Origin: Rhodospirillaceae bacterium
Lineage (GTDB): Bacteria > Pseudomonadota > Alphaproteobacteria > Rhodospirillales > UBA2165
Assembly: GCA_018674495.1 (NCBI GenBank)
Contig: JABHAA010000158.1
Location: forward strand, 1-63,768
DNA: 63,768 nucleotides
Direction of reading: 5' to 3'
Shown: piece after piece, positions 17,845 through 26,350 of the stretch
Numbering within the stretch: position 1 is the stretch's first letter
How the letters are laid out: the number at the start of each line of letters is the position of its first letter
The notes under the pieces: generated by a model
The model's input: only the letters and a program-made list of their open reading frames with translations
What the model was told of the DNA's origin: nothing
The model's database searches: none
Position numbers and translations under genes: made by a program

Positions 17845-18903
17845 GTGACCACATATAAGATTGCTCTGATCCCCGGCGACGGCATCGGCAAGGAGGTTGT
17901 GCCCGAAGGGGTGCGCGTCCTGGATGCCGCCGCCGCCAAATTCGGCTTCGATTTTCATTGGGACGATTTCGATTGGTCTTGCGAGACCTATCACAACACC
18001 GGCGCCATGATGCCCGAAGACGGGCTTGATCAAATCCGCGGCCACGATGCGGTTTATCTGGGCGCCGTCGGCTATCCCGGCGTGCCCGATCATATCTCCC
18101 TCTGGGGTCTCTTGATCCCTATCCGGCGGGAATTTCATCAATATGTGAACTTGCGTCCCGTTAGATTGTTCGATGGCGTGCCGTCGCCGCTGGCTGGGCG
18201 CAAGCCAGGCGATATCGATTTCTACGTGGTGCGCGAAAATGTGGAGGGCGAATATTCGGAAATCGGCGGCCGCCTTTATGCGGGCACCGATGACGAGATG
18301 GTCACCCAGCAGACCGTGTTCACACGGCGCGGCGTCGACCGAATTTTAAAATTCGCCTTCGATCTGGCGCAAAGCCGGGACGCCAAGCACCTGACCTCGG
18401 CGACCAAATCGAACGGCATCATCCACACTATGCCCTATTGGGACGAGCGGGTGGAAGCCATGGGTGCGGGTTACGCCGACGTGGAGGTGGACAAGTTCCA
18501 TATCGATATTCTGACTGCCCATTTTGTCCGCAATCCCGACTGGTTCGACGTGGTGGTCGGCTCCAACCTGTTCGGCGATATCCTGTCCGATCTGGGCCCG
18601 GCGATCACCGGCACCATCGGCATCGCGCCGTCTGGTAATATCAACCCGGAGCGGCAGTTCCCGTCTATGTTCGAGCCGGTGCACGGCTCGGCCCCCGATA
18701 TCGCCGGCCAAGGCATCGCCAATCCCATCGGCCAGATTTGGTCGGGGGCGATGATGCTGGATCATTTCGGCGAGGGCGAAGCGGCGGCGGCGATCATAAC
18801 GGCCATCGAAAATGTGCTCGCCGATGGCGCTTCGCTGACCCCGGATATGGGCGGAACCGCATCCACGAAGGATTTGGGCGCGGCCATCGAGGCGGCGCTC
18901 TGA
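17845..18903 (+). CDS. Tartrate/D-malate-type dehydrogenase (isocitrate/isopropylmalate dehydrogenase superfamily)
   Basis: A 352-residue NAD-dependent beta-decarboxylating dehydrogenase. 'IALIPGDGIGKEVVPEG' opens the fold, 'NLRPVRLFDGVPSPLAGRKPGDIDFYVVRENVEGEYSEIGGR' carries substrate Arg residues and the tartrate-dehydrogenase-type insertion, 'VVGSNLFGDILSDL' the metal Asp residues and 'FEPVHGSAPDIAGQGIANPIGQIWS' the NAD loop. The long 'SLWGLLIPIRREFHQYVNLRP' segment fits the TtuC/DmlA group better than LeuB. The start is GTG 17845. The neighbouring SLC13 transporter supports a role in dicarboxylate use. Confidence 0.85.
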   Translation: MTTYKIALIPGDGIGKEVVPEGVRVLDAAAAKFGFDFHWDDFDWSCETYHNTGAMMPEDGLDQIRGHDAVYLGAVGYPGVPDHISLWGLLIPIRREFHQYVNLRPVRLFDGVPSPLAGRKPGDIDFYVVRENVEGEYSEIGGRLYAGTDDEMVTQQTVFTRRGVDRILKFAFDLAQSRDAKHLTSATKSNGIIHTMPYWDERVEAMGAGYADVEVDKFHIDILTAHFVRNPDWFDVVVGSNLFGDILSDLGPAITGTIGIAPSGNINPERQFPSMFEPVHGSAPDIAGQGIANPIGQIWSGAMMLDHFGEGEAAAAIITAIENVLADGASLTPDMGGTASTKDLGAAIEAAL

Positions 18904-18912
18904 CGCGATCAT

Positions 18913-19572
18913 ATGCCCGGTCTGATTATCTTTGATTGCGACGGCGTTCTGATTGACAGCGAACCGCTCGCCTGCCGCTCCTTGTCAGAGGTTCTAGCCG
19001 GAATCGGCGTTGCCATGAGCGCCGATGAAATCAATGCCGAGCTGGTGGGCATATCGCTGCCGGGTGTCACCGGTTATGTGCAGGAGCGCTTCGGCGTGAC
19101 GCTGGGGCCGGATTTTTGGAAAGCGCACCTTGCGGCCATCCTTGATCTGTTCGTCGCCGAATTGAAACCCATTGATTATGTCATAGAAATGCTGGACCAG
19201 ATCAGCGGCCCGAAATGCGTTGCCTCTTCGGGGCGCATGGCGCGGCTCGGCCCAGCCCTCAAAATGACCGGGCTTTATGAGCGGTTTCAGCCCCATATCT
19301 ATAATGCCGAAATGGTGGAACGGGCTAAGCCGGCGCCGGATTTGTTTCTGTATGCGGCCAAAGAAATGGGGTTTGCCCCCAAAGACTGCCTGGTGATCGA
19401 AGACAGCCGCGCCGGCGTGACCGCCGCCGTGGCCGCCGGAATGCCGGTCATTGGCTTCACCGGCGGCGGCCATACGAAGTCTGGTCACAGTGATGCCTTG
19501 TTGGGTGCCGGTGCCGATGCGGTGCTCAACCATATGCGCCAATTACCGGACATCTTGCGCGAGGCGATCTAA
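18913..19572 (+). CDS. HAD-superfamily phosphatase (beta-phosphoglucomutase/phosphoglycolate phosphatase-like)
   Basis: A 219-residue HAD-IA hydrolase: motif I 'IIFDCDGVLIDSEPL' with the nucleophile Asp, motif II Ser in 'CVASSGRM', motif III Lys in 'ERAKPAPDLFLYAAKEMG' and motif IV 'CLVIEDSRAGVTAAVAAGM'. The helical cap lies at about residues 15-80. Substrate cannot be predicted; the family dephosphorylates small sugar phosphates or phosphoglycolate. It lies 9 bp after the dehydrogenase gene, probably in the same operon. Confidence 0.88.
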   Translation: MPGLIIFDCDGVLIDSEPLACRSLSEVLAGIGVAMSADEINAELVGISLPGVTGYVQERFGVTLGPDFWKAHLAAILDLFVAELKPIDYVIEMLDQISGPKCVASSGRMARLGPALKMTGLYERFQPHIYNAEMVERAKPAPDLFLYAAKEMGFAPKDCLVIEDSRAGVTAAVAAGMPVIGFTGGGHTKSGHSDALLGAGADAVLNHMRQLPDILREAI

Positions 19573-19619
19573 GTTCTTATTTCTATTAGGCAATTGATCA
19601 ACTGAGAGGCATGCACAGG

Positions 19620-21470
19620 ATGCACGAAACTGCCCAATTGGCCGCGCCCAACCTTTCCATGTGGGTGACGTTCGCGCTAATCATCGGCGCCCTCGGTCTC
19701 TATGCGGTGGAACGGTTCCCGGCCGAGGTGACGTCGCTAGGCGTGCTCGCCGTGTTCATGGTCTATTTTCATTTCCAACCCATAGCATTTTCCGGCGGCG
19801 GCAACGCCATGTCGGCGGAACGCCTGGTGGCAGGCTTCGCCAATCCGGCGTTGATCACGGTGCTGGCCTTGCTGGTGGTCGGCCAGGGGATGGTGCGCGC
19901 CGGCGTGCTGGAGCGAGGCGCCCGCATTGTCATGGCCATGGGCGCCGGCTCGGGCGCATTTACCATTTTCGTCACCCTGGTGGTGGTGCTGGTGATATCG
20001 GGTTTCCTCAACAATATCCCGGTGGTGGTCATCTTTATCCCGATCATGGAAGCGGTGGCTAGGCGCTTCAATATCTCGTCGTCGAAGGTGATGATGCCGC
20101 TCTCGTTCGCCGCCGTGCTGGGCGGTATGACCACGATCATCGGATCGGGCACCAATCTTCTGGTGTCGGGCGCACTCGAAGAATTGGGCGAGGCGCCGTT
20201 CAGCTTCTTCCAGTTCACCGTGCCCGGTGCGGTGCTAGCTGCCGTCGGCTTGGTGTTCATATTATTGTTCGTGCCGAAATTGACCCCCGACCGGGCTGCC
20301 AGCGCCGAGACCCTGCTTAGCGGCGATGGCCGCCATTACCTGGCGCAGATGACTGTTGGCGCCGGATCGGGGCCGGTGGGGCTGACCGCCGATCACGGCG
20401 TCTTCGGCATCTTCCCGGATCTCACTTTGCGCGTTATCCAGCGCGGCGACGATGCCTTCCTGCCGCCCTTCGAGGGCGTGGCCATCGCCGAAAACGATGT
20501 GCTGGTGGTGGCTGGCACCCGCGCGGCCCTCGCCGATGCCGTGTCCCACGATCCGCACCTTCTGGTGCCCGATCTAAACGACGGCATGGAAAGCGAGGCG
20601 CGCTGGCAATCGGGGGATCGGATGTTGGCCGAGGTAATGGTGGCGCCGGCGTCGCGGATGGCCGGCTATAACCTCCGGCTGATCGGGTTCCGGCACAAGT
20701 TTCATTGCGTGGTGCTGGCGGTGCAAAGACGCTCGCGCATGATGCGCACCCAGATCACTGAGATCGTTCTGGAAGAAGGCGATATTCTTCTGGTGCAGGG
20801 GAGGCCTGAGGATATTAAAGGCCTGCGCCGCAACTCCGACGTTATTTTGCTGGAATGGTCGGCGGAGGAATTGCCGGCCCTCGATCACGCCAAGCGGGCG
20901 CTGTCGATATTTGCCGTGGTGATCATAAGCGCGGCGGCTGGATTGCTGCCGGTGATGACCGCGGCGCTTATGGGCGCCGTTGCCATGGTGGCCACCGGGG
21001 TGCTGTCCATCGGCATGGCGGCGCGCTCGCTGGATACCAAGATATTCACCATGATCCCGGCGGCGCTGGCCATGGGGCTCGCCATGCAGGCCACCGGCGG
21101 CGCCGCCTGGCTGGCCAAGGGCATGATCAACGCCCTTCAGGGCGCCGAGCCCCAGGTGATCTTGTCGGCGTTTTTCCTGCTAATCGCGGTCTTGTCGAAC
21201 ATCATCAGCGCCAAGGCCGCCGCGGTCCTGTTTACACCCATCGCCGTCGGCATCGCGCGCGAATTGAACCTGCCGGTGGAAGCCTTCGCCGTGGCCGTGG
21301 TGTTCGCCGCCAATTGTGCCATCGCCACGCCGATCGGCTATCAGACCAGTCTTTTGGTTATGGGGCCGGGGCATTACAGCTTCACCGATTTTGCCCGCGC
21401 CGGCATTCCGCTTATTTTGGTTTTGTGGGTGACGTTTACCCTGTTTGCACCCTGGTATTACGGATTATAA
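19620..21470 (+). CDS. SLC13 (DASS)-family permease with TrkA-C domains
   Basis: About 616 residues with 10-12 hydrophobic helices split by a soluble centre (about residues 230-410) containing two TrkA-C/RCK-C-like segments ('LTLRVIQRGDDAFLPPFEGVAIAENDVLVVAGTR' and 'IVLEEGDILLVQGRPEDIK'). 'SGFLNNIPVVVIFIPI' and 'GSGTNLLVSG' are the substrate/sodium motifs of divalent anion symporters. Likely substrates are di- or tricarboxylates or sulfate; the adjoining dehydrogenase favours a dicarboxylate. ATG 19620 has GAGAGG ten bases upstream; ATG 19611 is too close to it. Confidence 0.87.
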   Translation: MHETAQLAAPNLSMWVTFALIIGALGLYAVERFPAEVTSLGVLAVFMVYFHFQPIAFSGGGNAMSAERLVAGFANPALITVLALLVVGQGMVRAGVLERGARIVMAMGAGSGAFTIFVTLVVVLVISGFLNNIPVVVIFIPIMEAVARRFNISSSKVMMPLSFAAVLGGMTTIIGSGTNLLVSGALEELGEAPFSFFQFTVPGAVLAAVGLVFILLFVPKLTPDRAASAETLLSGDGRHYLAQMTVGAGSGPVGLTADHGVFGIFPDLTLRVIQRGDDAFLPPFEGVAIAENDVLVVAGTRAALADAVSHDPHLLVPDLNDGMESEARWQSGDRMLAEVMVAPASRMAGYNLRLIGFRHKFHCVVLAVQRRSRMMRTQITEIVLEEGDILLVQGRPEDIKGLRRNSDVILLEWSAEELPALDHAKRALSIFAVVIISAAAGLLPVMTAALMGAVAMVATGVLSIGMAARSLDTKIFTMIPAALAMGLAMQATGGAAWLAKGMINALQGAEPQVILSAFFLLIAVLSNIISAKAAAVLFTPIAVGIARELNLPVEAFAVAVVFAANCAIATPIGYQTSLLVMGPGHYSFTDFARAGIPLILVLWVTFTLFAPWYYGL

Positions 21471-21473
21471 ATC

Positions 21474-22349
21474 ATGGAAATCATCAATATTGCGTCTGAG
21501 CGCGCCAACCTTGGCGAAAGCCCGGTCTGGTCGGCGGGCGAAAGCGCCCTCTATTGGGTCGATATCAATGGCTGCCGCCTGCACCGGGCTCAATACCCAT
21601 CGTTAAGCATACAGAGCTGGGTGACGCCCAGCCGTGCCGGCATGATCGCGCTGCGCTCCTCCGGCGGTCTTATGGTTGCCATGGTGGACGGCATATACGC
21701 CTTCGATCCGGACGCTGAGAACTGGCAGCTTCTGGTGGCGCTGGAAACCGATCAGCCGGGGAATCGGCCCAACGACGGCAAGTGCGATGCCGCCGGGCGG
21801 CTCTGGGTGGGCACCATGAATATAGAGAACCCCATGCAGCCGACCGGGTCTTTTTACCGTATTGATACGGATCTGAGCGTCGAGAAAATCGCCGGCGAAA
21901 TCCGTATCCCGAACGGTCTTGCCTGGTCGCCCGACGACAGGCTCCTGTACCGCACCGATACCCGTTCCGGCCTCGTCTTGCGCTACCCGTTCGATGCGGA
22001 CACCGGAACCTTAGGCGCAGAAACCCGATTTTTCGAATTCAATGCACGCGAGATTGGTGGCGTCGACGGCGCCGCCATGGATGCGGACGGCGGCTATTGG
22101 GCTGCGCTCTATGGGGGCAGCCGCGTGGTACGTATCAATAATGACGGCGAGATCGACCGGGAAATCCCGCTCACCGCCAAACAGCCGACCATGCCATGCT
22201 TCGGCGGACCGGAGATGAAAACCCTGTTTGTCACTTCCGCCGCGCAGAACCTGGACGAAGCCACGCTGGCCGCTGGGCCCGATAACGGCGGCCTGCTGAT
22301 GGTGGAAACCGACGTCATCGGCCATCCGGTGCATTCGTTCCGGGGATAG
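21474..22349 (+). CDS. SMP-30/gluconolactonase-family lactonase
   Basis: A 291-residue six-bladed propeller protein. 'LGESPVWSAGESALYWVDI' holds the first metal ligand Glu, 'RPNDGKCDAAGRLWVGTM' the Asn/Asp ligands and 'NGLAWSPDDRLLYRTDT' plus 'VDGAAMDADGGYWAAL' the remaining ones. These enzymes open sugar-acid lactones such as gluconolactone. It starts 3 bp after the SLC13 transporter stop, so it is in the same operon, which would link transport and hydrolysis of a sugar-acid-derived compound. Confidence 0.88.
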   Translation: MEIINIASERANLGESPVWSAGESALYWVDINGCRLHRAQYPSLSIQSWVTPSRAGMIALRSSGGLMVAMVDGIYAFDPDAENWQLLVALETDQPGNRPNDGKCDAAGRLWVGTMNIENPMQPTGSFYRIDTDLSVEKIAGEIRIPNGLAWSPDDRLLYRTDTRSGLVLRYPFDADTGTLGAETRFFEFNAREIGGVDGAAMDADGGYWAALYGGSRVVRINNDGEIDREIPLTAKQPTMPCFGGPEMKTLFVTSAAQNLDEATLAAGPDNGGLLMVETDVIGHPVHSFRG

Positions 22350-22371
22350 ATGACCTGGCGCGGGTGCAAAT

Positions 22372-22411
22372 AAGTAAACTGACACCGATATAAAACGGTG
22401 GCAGTTTACTT
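22372..22411. repeat. Long AT-rich palindrome, copy A of a dispersed family
   Basis: Arms of 16 bases (22372-22387, AAGTAAACTGACACCG, and 22396-22411) pair with one mismatch around the loop ATATAAAA. It stands between two convergent genes and may act as a bidirectional terminator. Its core (GTAAACTGnCAC) resembles the palindromes near 41.2 and 52.8 kb. Confidence 0.75.
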
Positions 22412-22433
22412 TTAGCGGTGTCGGTGAAGCGCG

Positions 22434-23366
22434 TTAGGACGGTGCGTATTTACCCGTCAGTTGCGGTGTTTGAACGCCCTCGGCGCCGGATTCGGCGTGC
22501 TCCAGGCGGGTGGTGCGCGCCCAGGTGCGTTTCAGATCATCCTGGATGTTGATGGTCAGGCGGCCGCAGCCTTCGCATTCCAACTCCACCTTGTCGCCGT
22601 CCTGAAACGAGGACAGCCCCCGGTGGTTGGTGCCGGTGGCGATGATATCGCCGGGCTCCAAGGTGTGGATGGAAGAGACCCATTCGATGATACGCGGAAT
22701 TTTATGGGCCATGTCGTCGGTGTTGAAATCCTGCTTCACCTCACCATTGACCCACAGCTTGACGTCAAGCTTTTGCGGATCATTGATCTCGTCCTTGGTG
22801 ACGATGTAGGGACCGATGGGGGCGAAGGTTTCGCGCGACTTCATCATGTAAAAGACGTTGCCGCCGGGGCCGAGGCCACGCGCCGAGCCGTCGATAAAGT
22901 TGGTGTAGCCGAAGACATAATCCATGGCGTCGGCCTGGCTGACATTTTGCGCCCGCTTACCGATGATCAGGCCCAGTTCCGCCTCGCCCTCGAAGATGGT
23001 GGCGGGGATATCCTGGCAGACCATGGTATCGCCGTCGCCGATGATCGCGTTCGGCGATTTGTGGAAGGCGTTGATCGGCGCCGGCTCGTCGCGGGTGCCG
23101 TTCTCCATATAGTTTACCGCCATGCAATCGATGTTGTAGGGCTTGGGTAGTGGCGGGCGGATGCGCACCCCGGAAACCGGTACGCCGGATCCATTGCCAG
23201 CGGCGTCTTCCAGCTTGGCGCGGTAATCATCGAAGCGTTCGATCAGCCCCGAGATCAGATTTTCCGGTCCCGTATGCGGGATATCGGCGACCAGATCGGT
23301 AACATCGACCACAGTGTCCCCGTTCAATACGCCCAGTTTGAAGTCATCGAAATACAAGATTTTCAT
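22434..23366 (-). CDS. Fumarylacetoacetate hydrolase (FAH)-family protein
   Basis: A 310-residue protein with the FAH catalytic fold. The metal-binding Glu residues are in 'TIFEGEAELGLIIGKRA' and the next ligand Asp in 'GYTNFIDGSARGLG'; 'TLEPGDIIATGTNHRGLSSFQDGD' is the conserved C-terminal loop. Members hydrolyse C-C bonds in fumarylacetoacetate-like compounds, or hydrate, isomerise or decarboxylate 2-oxo acids in aromatic degradation. Substrate cannot be told. GGGAGCC lies just upstream of the ATG. Confidence 0.85.
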   Translation of the reverse strand: MKILYFDDFKLGVLNGDTVVDVTDLVADIPHTGPENLISGLIERFDDYRAKLEDAAGNGSGVPVSGVRIRPPLPKPYNIDCMAVNYMENGTRDEPAPINAFHKSPNAIIGDGDTMVCQDIPATIFEGEAELGLIIGKRAQNVSQADAMDYVFGYTNFIDGSARGLGPGGNVFYMMKSRETFAPIGPYIVTKDEINDPQKLDVKLWVNGEVKQDFNTDDMAHKIPRIIEWVSSIHTLEPGDIIATGTNHRGLSSFQDGDKVELECEGCGRLTINIQDDLKRTWARTTRLEHAESGAEGVQTPQLTGKYAPS

Positions 23367-23392
23367 TGGTGGCTCCCCAAGTGATATGACAG

Positions 23393-23422
23393 AAAATTAG
23401 GGGCGCGCGTAGCTTTGCGCCC
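23393..23422 (-). terminator. Possible terminator after the PAS sensor kinase gene
   Basis: On the minus strand GGGCGC (23422-23417) can pair with GCGCCC (23406-23401), followed by CTAATTTT (23400-23393). The stem is short with a 10-base loop, so this is a weak candidate. It would separate the kinase transcript from the FAH gene. Confidence 0.4.
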
Positions 23423-23464
23423 GGCCAATGGGGTAGCAGTTTTGACAGCCGACTACAATCGGGG

Positions 23465-25168
23465 TTAGCGGGTGATCGGGAGTACGAAAAAAAATGTGGT
23501 GCCGCCGCCGGCGTTGGCGCGGAAATCGATATACCCGCCATGTTGCTCGATGATCGGTTTGGATATCGAAAGACCGAGCCCGGTGCCCATTTTGGCACGC
23601 GTGTTCGATTGATCGCCTTGGGTGAAACGCTCGAATACAGCGCCCCGGTGCGCAGCGTCGATGCCCGGGCCACGGTCCGATATTTCGACGCGGGCAAGGC
23701 CGGCCATCTCAGATACGGAAATTTCAACCGTGCCGCCGGGTTCTGAGAATTTGGCGGCGTTGGAGAGGATATTGGTGATGACCTGGCCGATGCGCATCGC
23801 ATCGCCGGTGACGTTGACCGGCTGGGCTGGCTCGATCATTTGGAATGTCACGCCGGAGGCTTCGGCGAGGTCCCGGCACGCGGCAATCGTATCGGCGGTC
23901 AGAGCAGCCAAATCAAGCCGCTTGCTCTGAAATTGTACGGTGCCGGAGCGCAGTTTTTCAAAATCCAGAATATCGTTCACAAGATTGGTCAGCCGGTCGG
24001 TGTTGCGTTCCGCTAGCTCCAGAAGCTGCCGCGATTGTTCGGGCAATAGGCCATCTGATTTCTTGGATAGGAGGCCGAGCGAGCCCTTGATCGAGGTCAG
24101 CGGCGTGCGTAGCTCGTGACTGACCACGGAGACGAATTCCGTTTTCAGGCGCTCGACCTCTTTCAGCCGAGTGATGTCCTGACCGATAAACAACATCTTG
24201 CCATCCAGCACGTGTTCGCCGGCCACCAGCATGTCCCGTTCCTCGCCGCTACGGGTGCGGAATATTGTTTCCATGCCGGCAACTTCGCCTTCACGCTCCA
24301 GAGTTTCGATAAAGCGGGCGCGGTCCTCGGGCTGCGACCAGAGGCCCAACTCGAGCGACGATTTGCCCATGGCGTCTTGGTGGCTGTAGCCGGTCAGGGC
24401 CGTCCAAGCCCGGTTGACGTCGTAGTGCTTGCCGTCCTTGGGGTCCGACAAGGTCATCAAGACCGGGCTGTTGTCGAAGGTCTTGGTGAAAAACATTTCG
24501 TTGATATGGCGCTCGTCGAGTAATCTGGATCGCTCGTTGCGCAATGATAGGGTTTGCTTCAAAGACGCATTGAAGGAGCGCGCCAGGGAGCCCAGAAATA
24601 CCACGAACAGGATCAGCATGGCGCCCATGACCAGCGGCAATTCACCGGGTTCGATCAAAAAGCGGAAGATCAATGGTGCGAGCATAGGTACGGAAAACGC
24701 GAAAAAAGCCGGCAGCCATGAGGCCGCCATCACCACCGCGCCGGCGGCCAATCCGCCCAGAACGAAGGCCAGGAAGACCTGCAATTGTATGGCTTCGGGC
24801 GGGAACATGATGACCGCGCCGATTCCCCAGACGGCGCCGGTCAGCCCCGCGCCGAAGGTGAACGTTCGCGCCCACGGTACGCCCGCGTCATAGGTGTCTT
24901 GCGAAGCCCGGCTCGCCGCAATGTGCAAAAAACGGGCCCCGTTGAGGCTGAGCAAGACTGCTAGCCAGACGAGCAGTACCGGCGCCTCGACGACGCCGCG
25001 CATGACATAGGTGACGGCCCCGGCCAGGATACAGTTGGCCAGCAACGCGGTCCGCGCATTTTTGCGCAGCATGAGGGTTTGGGCCAAAACGTTGGCATCC
25101 CCTACGTCGACGGCGCCATTGGCGTAGCCGATGTTCATAGGATTTGCGCGGGCGGTATCGGGTTGCAT
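23465..25168 (-). CDS. Membrane-bound PAS sensor histidine kinase
   Basis: About 567 residues. The N-terminal third (about residues 35-190) has five to six hydrophobic segments without a clear periplasmic domain, then a PAS domain (about 215-320, 'DNSPVLMTLSDPKDGKHYDVNRAWTALTGY'), the phosphoacceptor His in 'EFVSVVSHELRTPLTSIKGSL', and an intact ATPase domain with N box 'NILSNAAKFS', G1 'ISDRGPGI' and G2 'TGLGLSIS'. There is no response regulator next to it; the nearest is the orphan at 27968. ATG 25168 is preferred to TTG 25174. Confidence 0.92.
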   Translation of the reverse strand: MQPDTARANPMNIGYANGAVDVGDANVLAQTLMLRKNARTALLANCILAGAVTYVMRGVVEAPVLLVWLAVLLSLNGARFLHIAASRASQDTYDAGVPWARTFTFGAGLTGAVWGIGAVIMFPPEAIQLQVFLAFVLGGLAAGAVVMAASWLPAFFAFSVPMLAPLIFRFLIEPGELPLVMGAMLILFVVFLGSLARSFNASLKQTLSLRNERSRLLDERHINEMFFTKTFDNSPVLMTLSDPKDGKHYDVNRAWTALTGYSHQDAMGKSSLELGLWSQPEDRARFIETLEREGEVAGMETIFRTRSGEERDMLVAGEHVLDGKMLFIGQDITRLKEVERLKTEFVSVVSHELRTPLTSIKGSLGLLSKKSDGLLPEQSRQLLELAERNTDRLTNLVNDILDFEKLRSGTVQFQSKRLDLAALTADTIAACRDLAEASGVTFQMIEPAQPVNVTGDAMRIGQVITNILSNAAKFSEPGGTVEISVSEMAGLARVEISDRGPGIDAAHRGAVFERFTQGDQSNTRAKMGTGLGLSISKPIIEQHGGYIDFRANAGGGTTFFFVLPITR

Positions 25169-25237
25169 GGGCAATAGCTATAAAGCCGCCATGTGTCGCC
25201 GATTTAAACGGGTTGTGAACAGAATGTGAAAGACGAT

Positions 25238-26350
25238 TCAGCGGCCCCGCATTCGATTCAACGCAGTGAACAGGAAATCAGCAATCCTCTGGGATCCCGC
25301 CGGCGTGGTATGCAGGGGATCGTAAAAATCGCCGTCCTTAAATTGAAGCAATGCGGCAAGATCGATGCAGCGGAGTTTTTGGGCGGCGCAGACGGCGCGA
25401 GTCACGCCGTTGAACAAGCCGATGGTTTTTAATGCTTGATCGGATATTTCGGGATTTTCGGCAAGGTCTTCGGGCTGAACCAATTTTTCCAGGCTGCCGC
25501 CCAGGGATCGGAACTCGCCGATCGGCTGGGTCACGAACACCGGCTCGGCGCCGTAGCCTTGGATGGCGGCGGCCAGGATCACCAGCCTCTTGGTATAGCC
25601 CAAGAGCCGTTCGGAATATTTGGCTCTCAGTATTTCCGGGCCTATGAATTTGTTAACCGGCTTCCAGAGCCCGGTTTTGAACGAATTACCGCCATGCATG
25701 AGTTTCGCGCCCCTGGCCCGGAAGGCGCCGCGAACCCGGCGGAATTGGTTATAAAGGACACTGTGGTTCATCACATAATGGCGCACCCGGCGCCCCCGTT
25801 CTGGCGAGCGCATATCATCGAACTTGCTGGCGTCACTGCCGGTCACGGCGGTGTCGTTGATGCCCACATAGGCCAGCACGATTTTCGGCTTCAGGCCCGG
25901 TATATTGGGAAACCAAAGCTCGAACGCCTTGATGTGGCCGCGGCTGGATTGGCCGTCGACACCGCCATTGGCGACGCGCACCGGCTGGCCGGCGGCGGCG
26001 AAGTTGTCCGCCAGACGCTGGGTCCAGATATCCCCATCGTCGACAAAGCGCTCGTTGGTGGTCGAACCGCCGATTGCCAGGATATCAATTTTGGCCGGAT
26101 CACCGCCATAGTCGCCGCGCAGGCCATGGCGGTCCCGTGTATAGCTGATCGATCCCCGGCCGGGCATAAACTCCGAGACATCGAGGACGTGCCGCTCACC
26201 ATGGCGGATGTTTAAAAAGCCGAAATCGGGGCCGAATATCCAATTGCCGAATATCAGTTCGGCAATCACCGACACGGCGATCAACAGCCCGATATTGGCG
26301 GCGATGATCCGGGCCGCACTCCGAACCCGCGACCGGCGCCGCCGTCTCAT
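25238..26350 (-). CDS. SGNH/GDSL-family hydrolase, membrane-anchored
   Basis: A 370-residue protein with a very basic N-terminus (RRRRRSR) followed by one hydrophobic helix (about residues 15-35). The SGNH blocks are visible: block I 'ILAIGGSTTNERF' (nucleophile Ser), a Gly in 'NGGVDGQSS', 'AYVGINDTA' (Asn) and 'FYDPLHTTPAGSQRIADFL' (Asp-x-x-His). Such enzymes deacetylate or deacylate extracellular glycans or lipids. Its start overlaps the Rieske oxygenase stop by 4 bp, so the two are co-translated, an unusual pairing. Confidence 0.85.
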   Translation of the reverse strand: MRRRRRSRVRSAARIIAANIGLLIAVSVIAELIFGNWIFGPDFGFLNIRHGERHVLDVSEFMPGRGSISYTRDRHGLRGDYGGDPAKIDILAIGGSTTNERFVDDGDIWTQRLADNFAAAGQPVRVANGGVDGQSSRGHIKAFELWFPNIPGLKPKIVLAYVGINDTAVTGSDASKFDDMRSPERGRRVRHYVMNHSVLYNQFRRVRGAFRARGAKLMHGGNSFKTGLWKPVNKFIGPEILRAKYSERLLGYTKRLVILAAAIQGYGAEPVFVTQPIGEFRSLGGSLEKLVQPEDLAENPEISDQALKTIGLFNGVTRAVCAAQKLRCIDLAALLQFKDGDFYDPLHTTPAGSQRIADFLFTALNRMRGR